NCBI GenBank assembly: GCA_900169235.1
Contig: FWCC01000232.1
Location: 122,092-186,091, forward strand
Length of the DNA: 64,000 nt
From: Zarea fungicola
Lineage: Eukaryota > Ascomycota > Sordariomycetes > Hypocreales > Cordycipitaceae
Reading direction: 5' to 3'
Shown here: positions 52,633 through 63,705 of the stretch, in pieces
Numbering within the stretch: the first letter of the stretch is position 1
How the letters are laid out: each line of letters starts with the position of its first letter
Position numbers and translations under genes: made by a program
Notes under the pieces: generated by a model
What the model was told of the DNA's origin: nothing
What the model saw: the letters and a program-made list of their open reading frames with translations, nothing else
Database searches by the model: none

Positions 52633-55600
52633 AACGCAGCGTTTAGGTTGTTCTGTTCGAAGTTGATGTAGGGAGGTGTAGGGCTATGGAGTCTTAAGTT
52701 TCCAGAGTAGGGAGGCCAACTCGAGTACTTATAGTTACCAAAGTGAATATATATATATATATACCATGTTAAAGTCCTAGCATTGCGATGGAATGCTTAA
52801 CCCTCGCCACAGCAGAGCTTGTTTTATGCCAAGTGCCACCCTAAGTATGCCATGTTGATAATTCAAAAACAAAACGATTCCAGTCATGTCTGACTGGCGA
52901 AGTCTAGACCTATGTTTTTACACTTGTCACTTTTTACGCGCATACCATGCACTGAAACCGCCTTTTTATTAAAAAGACATTTGATGCAAGCTTTCTCTAC
53001 TGTTCCACTAAGCCCCCATCATATCGTAATGCTCACTCTTATGGGCGACTGGGCGAAACCGCCGGCCACGTCTGGTCGCCGAGCACAATACTGTGTAGTG
53101 TAGCCGCCACCATGGTCGAGAAATTAATCATTACTCTATGCAGGTGCTTTGATCTTTTGTTGCAAAATTGCCAAGTTTTCAGTGCCTGTGGTTGCAAAGA
53201 TGTATGAAATTGCATGCTCAACTCATCAAGGGTCGTCAATCCGGGTCGGGACCTCGCTTTGAGCAGGAATCTCCATACAAAAATATCTAGTAACGACCGT
53301 CTTGGAGAGGACTCAAAGTGGAAGGACGCCACGGAGGAGGGGATTTTACGCGTTTAAACTTGCAGGCAATCAGAATCTTTAGTTCGTCCACACTTATCAC
53401 CGATGCTGCGTGTCGAGTTTTATTGGCTGGGGCACAGTCATGCCTAGATAACATCCTGGCAGATACGTAAATAGATGCTATGTAAAGCGGGGTAGTTAGA
53501 CAGGAAGTGGATTCTAGTGGCAGCTATGTAGCAAAGGGAAAGAGAGTCTAAACCTGTCATATAAGAGTTGACTGTTATTAGACTGCTTCCAAGTCATAAC
53601 TCTCTCTGACGGCTTGACCCAGAACCTTGATACTTAACATGAAATTTGTTTCGCAGTATAGTCTCTATAAACAAGATCAGGGAATGCTGGCTTCTATTCA
53701 CGCACGACAAGAGACGGAGGATAATTATTATGGAAGAGGACTCGAGAAACTTCTTACAGCGGTCGCAACCGTCCGTGCCAGCAATGGTTTTGCCGGCAAT
53801 TATTGTCGCAAATAGCATAGTCCAAAATATTTAACCCTAGAAAATCTAATACCGAGCCTTAGTTACTCTGAAAGGCAACCATCAGACGATCAGATGCTAG
53901 GTAAAGAGTTCAGGAGTCGTGTATGGCCTGTCTTGGACAGAGGAGTCTAGTCGCCAACCGGCCGGCCGGCTCTCTCATCACAGTATGAATACCCTTATAA
54001 GACATGCATCTTTCCCTAAACAAAACACACCTCCTTATGCCCTGATCCTGAGTTTTCATGTACAGGCAACCGGGTGACTGAGGTACATTTTGCTAGCATC
54101 CGTGATGACAAAATACAGATGTACCATTCCACACAGCTGCGGCCACATTTTAGGCCGTCTCGCTTTATTGCATCTGCAACATCACTAGGCCAACCTCCTT
54201 GCTGTTCCATTGTCCACACCCCATGCACAACGGTTTTCAGCCTGCATTTGACTAGGAGACAACGGCGACCGGACTAGAGCGGCATAACCGGTGAACTGAA
54301 CGTACTCCGTAGAATAGATAGTCTAGAGTGTTTAATGTAAATGAAACTTTAGTGGGCCAACAGCATAGACAGTAGCGAGTGAAAGGAAACCGTACGATGT
54401 TTTCCCTGGTCGGAAGTAGGTTGTGGCCCTTGCGTTAAGTGTGCCGCATTATTGTTGCGAGAAAATGGATAGAGTCCTGAACACACTGGAGCCGTTCTTA
54501 TAGGATACTGATTAAAGCGAGAATAACACCAGAAGTAAGCCTCTATTGCTGACTATAATGTAGTGCCGCATTTTCTCTGCGCACGCGGTAACGTAGACCG
54601 GGCAGTATAGCAGGACCGTGTGGGAGAGCGGGATAGAACCAGGCTCCAAAGGCCCAGAATCGCCACAGCAATGGCACGCTTTACTGGGTAGGATATTATG
54701 TCTCATCGCTCCATCATATATTCGGAGCTACCCTTACACAAGTAACTAGAATGTGGGGGCAAAAGACAGCAGGCGGCCGAAACATTCGCCTGGGAGCGAA
54801 ATACCCAACCCGTTTTTGACGAGAGCAACCGTTGGCGCTGAGATGCTTTAAGGCAGGCGTGACTTTCTCTTAACGTACAACTCCTAGAAACTCACTACAG
54901 TGGCAGAACCACGAGTGTCATGGGAGATGAAACAAATCGACCTTTGCGTTGCCTTGGGGCTCAGGCGCGACTAGCTGAACGTTGGCGAGCCATCTTCCAT
55001 CGATTTGTGCAGATGTGGGAATATGGGCACACCATCAGGGACAGTTGTATTAATATGTCTCGGACAATGGTCGTCGCACACCGTAATTGCGAGCGCCACG
55101 GTCTCGCGTTTCAGAACCAGTACTCCTAGGGCGGTCGCAAGAGTTTAGGGACAGGAGTAGGCTACACAACTGTTTTTTCTAGCTAGTTCTTGGATGCAAC
55201 GGGCTGGGCCCGTGGCTTAATTTTCACGATTGCGTGGTGCGTCTGTGAGCTGGTATGTAGAGATGCTCAGGGGCCGGAAGTAGCGACGAGGCATCATCTA
55301 TTTCTAAAACATAACAATTGTTCCGCTCGGGTTAACACTCATACAAGCTAGCAAAATCTATCTTGGGTACCCTTGCCACTAGCTTTGATCCTCCCGCGAC
55401 GGGAGATCGAATGAGACGCTAACTTGCCGAGAAAATACAACGTCGACTTTCAGCTCACACTATTGCAAGACAGCACCATCTCAGCCGACCAAATCTCAGC
55501 CACCATATGGAATGCTGCAGGTCAACTTGTGCAAAGGTACGTTGCTTACTTGGCTGATCATGGACAGCGTTTTGGCGCTTTGGGATCTTTTATGAATGTA

Positions 55601-55954
55601 GTTGGGGAGAGAAAGGCGAATAACGGTAGAACTGCCTACCCCTCGCTCTAGATGACCGAGACGACACAGTGAGGGCCTGGTAACCCCAGCCATAAATTAC
55701 TGCGGGAAAAGGAACACAATTGTAGCAAGTCCAAGACACGCCCATTTGGCATGACATGGCACCACTCGCAAGAGGCTTGCCGCCGGGACGTGCATGCCGC
55801 ATGTCTCGGAGATGCTCCTCCGGGCTCCGGGGCTGCATTGATTTCAAGGCCACTTGTTCGCACTCAGTTGCAGGCAACCGTTTAGATACCACATGTTGTT
55901 TATAGTCTGACAAGAAACCATCGAACCGTCTTCGAGGACAGATACATAGCCAAA
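52633..55954. other. Long gene-poor interval
   Basis: About 3.3 kb between the CVNH gene (its start at 52632, minus) and the small secreted gene at 55955. It includes a TA microsatellite (about 52747-52763) 115 bp upstream of the CVNH start, and copy B of the exon-like repeat (55285-55470). Frames such as 53039-53332, 53639-53815, 54919-55129 and 55590-55913 lack domains and mostly overlap antisense frames, so I do not call them. More intron-rich small genes could be hidden here. Confidence 0.35.
55285..55535 (+). repeat. Diverged exon-like repeat, copy B
   Basis: Counterpart of copy A at 51785. After a GCTAAC branch-like site and GAG acceptor (about 55428), the frame reads KYNVDFQLTLLQDSTISADQ and continues through ATIWNAAGQLVQ to a good donor (AAAG/GTACGT, about 55535). 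The open, spliceable frame here is longer than in copy A. It could be an internal exon of an uncalled gene; I found no start exon with confidence. Confidence 0.4.
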
Positions 55955-56518
55955 ATGCGCCTGCTCAATCTTCTTCCTCTCGCTATTGTTTGCGTTGCTG
56001 CCAATAAACCGGCGGCGCCAATTGTAATCGAACGACTGACTACAGCACTTTAAATGGTTTACGCCCAGCTAACAGTCATGCCGTAGGCCGCCATCTTTAA
56101 TGGAACAAACTACGAGGACGTCGGTTTCGAAATACGTACCGAGAACTGCATCAGGCTTCGCGCTCCACTGTGAGTCCTTCCCTCGTCTCCTCCATTTATG
56201 CCAAGGAATCGGAGCCTCGAGTCTAACTAGGTGATTGCCAGCACGGACAATATTAGATCGATCCTGGTTTGGGACGGATATGAATGCAGCCTCTATACGT
56301 AGGTGGAACTTAGACCTGGTCAAACAGTGCATCTCAAAGACCATGAGCAAAACGAAAGATAAACTAACGAGAAAAGCGAGAGGAAATGCAACGACAAAGA
56401 GTTACACAGGGAGTATTCTGCCGACGAGGCCGACATTGCTGCAGGCAACGCCGTCGCTGTCAAATGTGTAAAGGGTTGCGATAAATGGGGCGAAGCGAAC
56501 CAAAACAGCGATCTTTAA
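55955..56518 (+). CDS. Small secreted cysteine-containing protein (four exons)
   Basis: Four exons: 55955-56023, 56087-56169, 56242-56298, 56410-56518, coding 105 residues. The start MRLLNLLPLAIVCVAANKPA is a signal peptide. The mature part reads AAIFNGTNYEDVGFEIRTEN, CIRLRAPLTDNIRSILVWDG, YECSLYTEYSADEADIAAGN and VAVKCVKGCDKWGEANQNSD, with four cysteines that could form two disulfides. Splice sites: GTAATC/CGTAG, GTGAGT/GCCAG, GTAGGT/CACAG, each with a CTAAC-type branch site. No frame longer than about 35 codons exists in the DNA, so simple ORF searches miss it. Exon borders were chosen where alternative acceptors gave stop codons. Family unknown; it has the look of a fungal effector-like protein. 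Confidence 0.65.
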
Positions 56519-57192
56519 TTGAGACCAGGGATAGCAGAATTGATGATGATTCTGGGAAACCCGCTGTGAGGCGCGTGAGCCATCTTGAGGCGTGGTGTGT
56601 ACAGTGACCTGCTAGGAGCGCACAGCATTACCGTCTGGATGCCACCATTGTTAATACACCGAGTAGAAAGGTCAATAGGGTTGTTAGTACGGCATCGAGG
56701 TGCTTCCCGAAGCAGCAACTATAATGCTAGACTCTAGACGCTTCTGGTTTAGTCTACGATGGAAATAATAATGCAATTGTGTATTCGACGCCGACCAACT
56801 GCTAGCCCCACGTTGCTTACCGCACAAGTTACCACTTTGGGACAAGATGAGGCCGGTGATTATTTCTAAGTCCGCTAATTCCAAGGAAGACAAATTCTAC
56901 AATACCGTAAGCATGGGTAAGGAGGTGGAGAAAGACGTGAGGGAAAATACGCAAGTCAGGCTGACCATGACAAATTCCGAAGCAATGAAAGACGGAAGGG
57001 TACCGGAAAAGCCGCTCTTGCCCAAGATTAAGCGGCGCAGTGGCGCAAATCGCCCTGCCATGTCTTGACTCTCCTGCGCCGTTTGTATAAAACCATCAGT
57101 CTTGCTCTTCCAAATCCTTTTTTCTTATCGCATTTAGCCATCCATTAATTGTTTAAATTTGACCTTGTTTGATATAATTCCGCCAAGTCAAG
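56519..57192. other. Intergenic interval
   Basis: About 670 bp. A plus-strand frame at 56847-57068 (Lys/Glu-rich) and a minus-strand frame at 56684-56893 overlap; neither has a domain. A TATAAAA-type element lies near 57087, about 105 bp upstream of the ATG at 57193, and is a likely TATA box for the PEBP-like gene. Confidence 0.4.
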
Positions 57193-57978
57193 ATGCATAT
57201 TCTTGCCGCCTTAACCGTTGCCTCTGTGCTCACAACTGCATCCGCCCAAAGCCCTCCTGGATTTACGCCTGCTACGTCGCAGCATCTATCGGTTAAATAT
57301 GGAAGCGTCGATGTAGCCTCTGCTGGCGTAACTCTCACTGGCACTCGTGAGCTTTTTTTTTTTTTTTGTTTCTTTTGCTGTTGAAACCATTCTTACGCTG
57401 TAATAGAGACCGCTGTCGCACCGAATCTGGCCTACAATGGCACAAACGACGCGACCTATATCGCCATCATGATTGACCTCGACGTTCAGCTCCCCCAGCA
57501 GTCCAGCAATGCTACTCTCGTCCACTGGCTGGTTTCTGGGCTCAAGAAATCTTCCACGGGCAGTCTCACGAGCGATGAAAAGGCTCTGGCCCCGTACTTG
57601 GGTCCCAGCCCACCTGCCGGCCAGACTCATCGCTATGTCCTGTTCCTCTACAACCAGCCAGCCAGCTTTTCAGTTCCAACCAATTATGCCGCTTATTTCG
57701 GCAACATCACGGCGTCTACCTTCAATCGTATCGGATTTGACGTGGCCAACTTTACGGCCGAGGCTGGTCTGGGGGCGGCTGTGGCGGCCAACTGGTTCTT
57801 GGTTGGTACGCCGGCGGCAGCACCGTCCAGCTCTGTTTCTGCATCTGCGTCTGCTTCGGGTTCTGCTAGCGCGTCTCCCAATGCTACAACTGTCCCGGTT
57901 TCCGCTGCGTCGATTGCCTGCATGAGTTCCGTCCTTGTCGCTGTGGCTGCTCTGGGTGTCGCATTTCATCTGGTGTAG
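57193..57978 (+). CDS. GPI-anchored PEBP-like (phosphatidylethanolamine-binding-like) secreted protein
   Basis: Two exons, 57193-57346 and 57407-57978, coding 241 residues. Signal peptide MHILAALTVASVLTTASAQS. The middle part follows the PEBP fold: PPGFTPATSQHLSVKYGSVD, TYIAIMIDLDVQLPQQSSNA (DxDxP-like ligand loop), TLVHWLVSGL, GPSPPAGQTHRYVLFLYNQP (the conserved GP-PxG-HRYxFxxY box) and GFDVANFTAEAGLGAAVAAN followed by WFLVG. The C-terminus is Ser/Ala-rich, then ends in a hydrophobic tail (MSSVLVAVAALGVAFHLV), a typical GPI-attachment signal. The 60-bp intron contains a run of 15 or more T. Likely a cell-surface protein; ligand unknown. It belongs with the secreted group at 50-58 kb. Confidence 0.85.
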
Positions 57979-58318
57979 TTTCTGGTGAGTGGGAGGTGCT
58001 GTGTCCAGACGTTGCCTGTGTGGCTCTAATCTTGGAGGTTGGATGCTGAGTAAATACTTTCTCAGTACACGGAGTATTGTAGGACTAGAAACAATGGATT
58101 GCCTGGTAAATCAGACATTTTCTCTGAATTTTGTCGCCTACTTGACTTGTGACTGTGTCGCAAATGCCACCTTGTGTAGGACATGAGTACCGCCCATTCT
58201 AATCTTCGCCGCGACGGTGGGCTTCTGGTTGTTCAGGTGTCAAAAGGCAGCACATGCTTGCCATATTTAAACTAGACAATAAACAAGTCAACGGTGCAAA
58301 AAGAGGTCAACATCAATT
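57979..58318. other. Convergent 3' interval
   Basis: About 340 bp between the 3' ends of the PEBP-like gene (plus) and the SDR gene (minus). No gene, repeat or RNA recognised. Confidence 0.4.
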
Positions 58319-59507
58319 TTAATGAGTCACTGCTTCCCTGCGCCCATTCAGAGAAAAGAACTGGCCGCTGTCCTCCCTTCCAGAACGAAACACAAACTCT
58401 AGGCTTTGCGCCACCGACTGCTCTGGCTGAAGAGGTGCCTTGACGACAAATAAAATCAGTGTCAATTTCCGAAACGATTTTCTTCAGGAGCAACTCACAA
58501 TGGCGCCGGCTCCCTCGCCGGCGAGATCCGTGTTTGCCCAGCCTGGGTTTAGCGCGAGGAAGATGAAGCCTCTCTCCTTGAATCTGGTGGACTCCGTCAG
58601 CAACAGCTTGAATCAAATGTAAAATAAAGTCTAAATCAAGGGATCACTTACTCGACGTGAAATTTGGACGTCGCAATCGTTAGCGCAGCTTTTGTTGCAG
58701 AATACGATGCAAAGTGAAGGCCAGGGTTGGCAAGCGTATAGGTCAAATCTCCCAACATGGACGCAAGGTTGATGACCTTTTTATCCTTGCCAGCCTCGAG
58801 TTGGTCCAAAAGGGCAATCGTGAAGAATACAACACTTGTCACGTTTAAATGGAACTGAAATTCACCATTAGCAAATAAAGTGGAAAAAAAAGCCGGAAAG
58901 AGACTATACCTGGTCGCGCCATTCTTCGGGCGTAGACTTGGAAATGCCCAGTTCAAACGAGGCACCGGCACCAATCATTACACCGGCATTACTACAGGGA
59001 GACTATGTTAGTAGGAGCGTATTTTGTGTTTGGAATGTGCCATGCGTCTTTTGTGAACTGACTTGATGAGGATGTCAATTTTTCCACCGCCAAGCTTTGC
59101 AATCTCCGCCGCCACACTCTGTCATGAGTTAGACATAACACTAAAAAACAATGGCTGTCAAAAAAAAAAAAAAAAAAGTATAAAAAAAGTAATTTAAAAA
59201 AGTAATTTAAAGCATTGATGCTATATTGTGAAAGAGCACTTACAGAGAACGTATCCAACTTTGATAAATCGGCCTGGACAAGTGCAACGTTTGACCGAGT
59301 GAGGACGTCGGACTCGCGGGCCTTGGACGGGCTGCGGACAACACCAATGACGAAGTTTTCCGGGGTGCTACTCAGCTGTCTCACGAATTCCAGCTAAACG
59401 ATAAGCTTATTAGCCAACCATGGTGTCTACAGAGAAGCAGGGTAACAAACACCGAGACCACGAGATGCGCCCGTAACGACAATGACTCGAGACGCTTGTG
59501 AAGCCAT
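58319..59507 (-). CDS. Short-chain dehydrogenase/reductase (classical SDR)
   Basis: Seven exons on the minus strand: 59507-59451, 59393-59244, 59118-59063, 58991-58910, 58854-58652, 58583-58499, 58438-58319, coding 250 residues. Motifs: SRVIVVTGASRGLGLEFVRQ (TGxxxGxG), LVQADLSKLDTFSSVAAEIA, KIDILINNAGVMIG (NNAG), KVINLASMLGD (the catalytic Ser region reads NLASM), ASYSATKAALTIATSKFHVE (YxxxK) and FIFLALNPGWANTDLAGEGA (PG motif). Length is normal for a classical SDR. The first donor is GTTTGT; intron 5 uses a downstream acceptor (CACCAG) because the nearer one gives a stop. The 125-bp second intron contains an A-run. It resembles fungal carbonyl reductases related to yeast YIR035C/norsolorinic-acid ketoreductase types; substrate unknown. 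Confidence 0.86.
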
Positions 59508-60346
59508 TTTTACTTTAAAAATAAGTCGAAACTTTTTTTAATGTTTGGTGTAATGATACTGACGGGTGTCCTGCAGTGTATTTTCCTGTAAAGCGTGTTC
59601 GTCTGATTTAGCGGTCACTTGATCAAGCATAGCAAGACGGGTTCCAAGAGCGCGGAAATTCAGCAACTTATATGTTTGGATGGTCATCGCCGATCTTCCT
59701 TCCATTTCTCTCTCAACAATATAGCCATGCGTCTTGTAATCAAACCACCAGAGCTGACAAATAGGGGCCTTTGCGAGAGTCCTGTACGGAGAGGCGTATC
59801 GTGTAATGCATTGTTCACTAATCGAGGATGTCCTTGGGGTGTGAATGGCGTAATTTAGCGGGCAAACCGTTGCAATGGATCCGATCTCACATGTTTTTCG
59901 TACTGTTCCCAAATGGGAAATTTTCCCAATTGAGCCTGGACTAGCTACAGCTGCTTGTTAATGGAATGACCGTGAAATAGAATGAAGTAGAATGAAATAA
60001 ATGAGATGAGATGAAAAACGGCAAATCGTATTTTGATGAATTTCATTAATCCTTGAGATTTCATAGATTGTAAATATAGAAGTTTTATAAATTTTGTAGA
60101 TTCTTTTAATTGATTCGCTATTCAACTGCATGACCTTTTAAAGCTACCCCGCAATCAATTCTCCTTCATCGCGCGACATGAATCTCTCCGGGGACATCAA
60201 TGGGTTGAACACAGCAGGCATGAGTGCAACAAGTGATTTGAGTCGCAAGGCGAAAATACGATCCGGTACATTTCCAAGTCGAGCGGTACTTGATTCTCTT
60301 TACTGTTTTCGCAAGAGCTAGGAGACTCTGATTGATCTTTACCGAA
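59508..60346. promoter_or_regulatory. Divergent promoter interval, SDR / transcription-factor-domain gene
   Basis: About 840 bp between divergent starts (59507 minus, 60347 plus). Strongly AT-rich at 59980-60110, with GAATGAAATAAATGAGATGAG-like short direct repeats near 59985-60015. No domain-bearing frame; the minus-strand frame at 59538-59912 is not accepted. Confidence 0.4.
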
Positions 60347-62139
60347 ATGGCGGATGATCCGGGTGATGCGGCTCTACCGCCGCGGGCTGTAATATTCTTA
60401 GAGCACATGGCGCCAAAGAACATGCCGATTCGGATCATGCAGGACGACATTTTCAAGCCAGTGCGATCGCAGGCGACCAAGGAACGAGCGTGGAGGCAGC
60501 ACCAGCCGTCGCTAACAAACAAGGCGACGGGAAAGGGTAGCAAGCCGTTGTCCGCACACCAATCTGAGCAAATGAGCCGGTTCCGATTACGCGCTAAATC
60601 GCAAAAGCAAATACAGCCAAAGAACGCCAAGCGGCTCGAAGACCATCGCGACGTAGGGGCCGCGGCTTCGGATGGCTCTGTTACTGCAACGACGGCTCAC
60701 GCTGGCGTGGCTGCACGAATGCAGCACCAAATCCTGTACGGCTCGCAAGTCACACTCGGAAAGCGATTCAATCCCTTTGACGCAAAACTGGTTGACTTGG
60801 GTCCAAAGAGTGAAAAACTCATCTTTTACTGTACGTACCTGCAGCAATACACAATTTTACCACGACCGCTGGCGCTAATACCGCGTCGCATTTTTGTCAG
60901 ATCACCAAGGTTATTCTATGAATAGAATGGCGCTCGACATGGCAGACAACTGCTTTGGACAGGCCATTAGCAATACCGCACTTTTGCATGCCATATTATA
61001 CATGGTTGGGACAGATTATGACCTGCGGCGGCAGCAAGCTGACGAGACTGCATTGACGCTCCACCACGGGGGAGAAGCAATACGACAAGTCAACAAGACC
61101 TTGTCGACCGGCACGTTTGACGATGCTACTGTTGCAGCGGTGGCTATAATTGCGAGTCGCGAGGTGCGAGACAAACTGCTATTGAAAAAAAAAAGGCGAG
61201 ATTAACATACCGTGTGCAGAACTTGAACGGAATGTTTGAAGCCGCCAACACTCATATGCAAGGGTTGCGGCACCTCATAGCGAAACGTGGAGGGCTCCAG
61301 AATATCAAGGGGATACACGGACGGATAGTCGCATGGTTTGTGGCCTGAAAAACTTGTGCTCAATGTCGCGGACTAATTTTCTTTTTCTTCTTAGGGCTGA
61401 TTTCTGTGCTTCAAGTATGCAAAAGTCTACGCCACTGTTGTGCAAGCCAGAACCAGCGATAAATGGTCGCAGAGCGATACCTCAACCGTCTGCCGCTGCG
61501 AGCAATGTGCTCGATCCACGCGATGCGTTTAGTCTTGCCGAGCCAGCCCTTTTTGATGCTGTTGACATGCTTCGATACATCTCCTCCCTTCTGAGCTCCA
61601 GGAATGATCCAAAACTGGACAAAAAGTTTATAAGCGAGTTGGTATATGATGTAGAGTACCATCTTGGCATGTTCAACGTGGTGGCAGCGCCGACGAGTCT
61701 TACAGCGTCTGAGATGTTGCATGGGCGGCTTTCCGACACTCTACTGCACCTCTCCCTGCAAATTTACATGTATATAGTCATTAGGGAGCTTCCGGCGGCC
61801 TCGCTACTTCTAGGCACACTTTCAAGCCGTCTTTGCGTGGCACTAAACTCACAAGTGCCGACCGCATGGAATGCACACATGCCGGAAAACCCGCTTCACT
61901 GGTATCTGTGGATGCTTCTTCTTGGGCATCATACATCCTCACCCGGTACCTGCAAACAGTGGTTTTTGCAAAGGCTAGTTGTGGTTTGCCAGGCAGTACA
62001 GTTGACCAACACCAAAGCGCTGCAAATGTGCTTGTTTCGGGTTCTGTGGAGAGAAGATGCGCTATGCAATAATCTAGTCAATGAGGCTTGGGGTGCCATC
62101 AGCGCCTGCCAGTATGTAGATGTTGAGGAAGTGGTCTGA
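60347..62139 (+). CDS. Fungal transcription-factor-domain protein without zinc cluster
   Basis: Four exons: 60347-60830, 60901-61163, 61220-61335, 61395-62139, coding 535 residues. The N-terminus has PRAVIFLEHMAPKNMPIRIM, then a basic segment (VRSQATKERAWRQHQ, FRLRAKSQKQIQPKNAKR). After FNPFDAKLVDLGPKSEKLIF comes the helical domain: MALDMADNCFGQAISNTALL, AIIASRENLNGMFEAANTHM, QGLRHLIAKRGGLQNIKGIH and GRIVAWADFCASSMQKSTPL. This is the pattern of the fungal-specific transcription-factor C-terminal family (Fungal_trans_2/DUF3468-like), where the GGL and WAD-type positions are conserved. No Zn2Cys6 cluster is seen. The intron after VAW has a GTTTGT donor. Regulatory function is probable; DNA binding would depend on the basic N-terminus. 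Confidence 0.75.
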
Positions 62140-62628
62140 ATTCGGAGATTAATCAGCCACAAAACTTAATTAGAAAGACAATTAAATAGAACCAGTAATC
62201 CTCTTTCCCGTTCGTGGCTGCATTAGCGGAACGAGATGGGCGTTTGATTAGAAATTCGCCGTGTCCGTTAGCCCGCTAGGGCGCTGATCGATGTGGCCGA
62301 AAAGGGAAATTTCCCTGAAATGGAAAGCTAAGACGCATCAAATCCATCCATTGTCCCACTACTGAGGATGGACAGCAGGGTATTAGACAACATGTAATCA
62401 ACCGGTATCTCTCGCATGAAATTCGTGCAGCTTGTGCATATACGAGAACATTCCGCTAGTAAATTAATAAGCCTGTTTCTATAACCAGTTACCATTCTTC
62501 TCAGGCTGCGTACGACAGAGCCCATCAAGTCGGTCCAAGACTTGTAAATGTAACGACCTGACCTTGAAGGACCTAATGCAATTCTCCGCTCATTCACTAC
62601 AGCAGAAAAATATTGTGCATTATAAAAA
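62140..62628. other. Intergenic interval
   Basis: About 490 bp between two plus-strand genes. A minus-strand frame at 62328-62687 runs through it and into the NmrA-like gene's first exon; it has no domain and I reject it. Probably the 3' region of one gene and the promoter of the next. Confidence 0.4.
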
Positions 62629-63705
62629 ATGTCGAATACGATTGTACTTACAGGTATGCAGTTTAATAATTCATGGCCTTGATGCACAGAATATTTACTA
62701 ATTCACTTAGGCTCCACGGGTGGCATTGGCCGCGTCGCCCTGCAAACCATTCTGGACAGAAACCTCGGGCCCGTATCCAATCTCCGCATCTCAGCCTACA
62801 ACAGCAACGCAGTGCCCTCCTCTGTCAAAGCGAGCGGCATCGAGATCCGACAAGGCAACCTGTACGATGGCGCGTCGCTGGAGCGCTCCTACGCCGGCGC
62901 CGACGCCCTCTTCCTAGTCTCGTTCCCATCCATGGGCGAGGAGCGCTTCGCGCTGCACAAGAATGCTATTGACGCCGCCAAGGTGGTCGGCGTGCGGCAC
63001 GTCATCTACACGTCGCTGTCCTTCCGGGGGGGAGATGATGGGAGCACGAGCGTGGCCCAGGTGGCCCAGGCTCACTTGCGCACAGAGGCGTATCTGAAGC
63101 AGTCAGGCCTGACGTTTACCATTCTTCGCATGGGGACGTATGCGCACCTGTGGAACAATTATGCCGGATTCCTCGATATCAGTGGCGGTTCTGCTGCGGC
63201 GCCGCTGGAGGCGGTGATGCCGGATGATGGCCCGGCGCACTGGGCCAATCGTGAGGACCTCGGTGAAGCGACTGGGCTCATCATTGCCAACTGGGTAGGT
63301 GGAGTTTGTATAACTTTTCGAATAAATTAGTGCTAATGCGCTTGCGTGCCTTAGGAGAAATACATCAACAAGGTTGTTACACTGACGGGTCCGGAACTCT
63401 TGTCTGGAGCCGACATTGTGCAAAAGTTTACAGAGCACACGGGAAGAGAGGTTAGGGTGCGCGTGTTGCCACCCAAGGAGGCGATTGAATGGCACATTAA
63501 GAATGGCAGCCTGCCAGCAGAGCAGCACGGGTTTCTGGACAACTGGGCGAGCTGGCATAGGGCGAATTCGCTGGGAGAGTTGGCGTATGTTGATTCTGCT
63601 TTGGAAGAGATTTTGGGACGCAAGCCCAAGACTATTAATGAGCAGGCAGATGAGATTTTTGGGGCTTTAAACGGCCTTGATACCAAAGACTTGGTTGGAA
63701 TCTAG
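62629..63705 (+). CDS. NmrA-like NAD(P)-binding protein (atypical SDR)
   Basis: Three exons: 62629-62653, 62711-63294, 63355-63705, coding 319 residues. A 25-nt first exon encodes MSNTIVLTG, and splicing completes the glycine motif VLTGSTGGIGRVALQTILDR. Then IEIRQGNLYDGASLERSYAG, ADALFLVSFPSMGEERFALH, DAAKVVGVRHVIYTSLSFRG, RTEAYLKQSGLTFTILRMGT and the C-terminal KVVTLTGPELLSGADIVQKF follow the atypical SDR family of NmrA-like, quinone oxidoreductase-2-like and azoreductase-like proteins. The YxxxK catalytic pair of classical SDRs is not conserved. Likely an NADPH sensor or a quinone reductase. Neighbours give no firm clue. Confidence 0.87.

Noticed and set aside
62328..62687. 119-codon minus-strand frame overlapping the start of the NmrA-like gene
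   Set aside because: It runs antisense through the first exon and intron of a clear gene and carries no domain.
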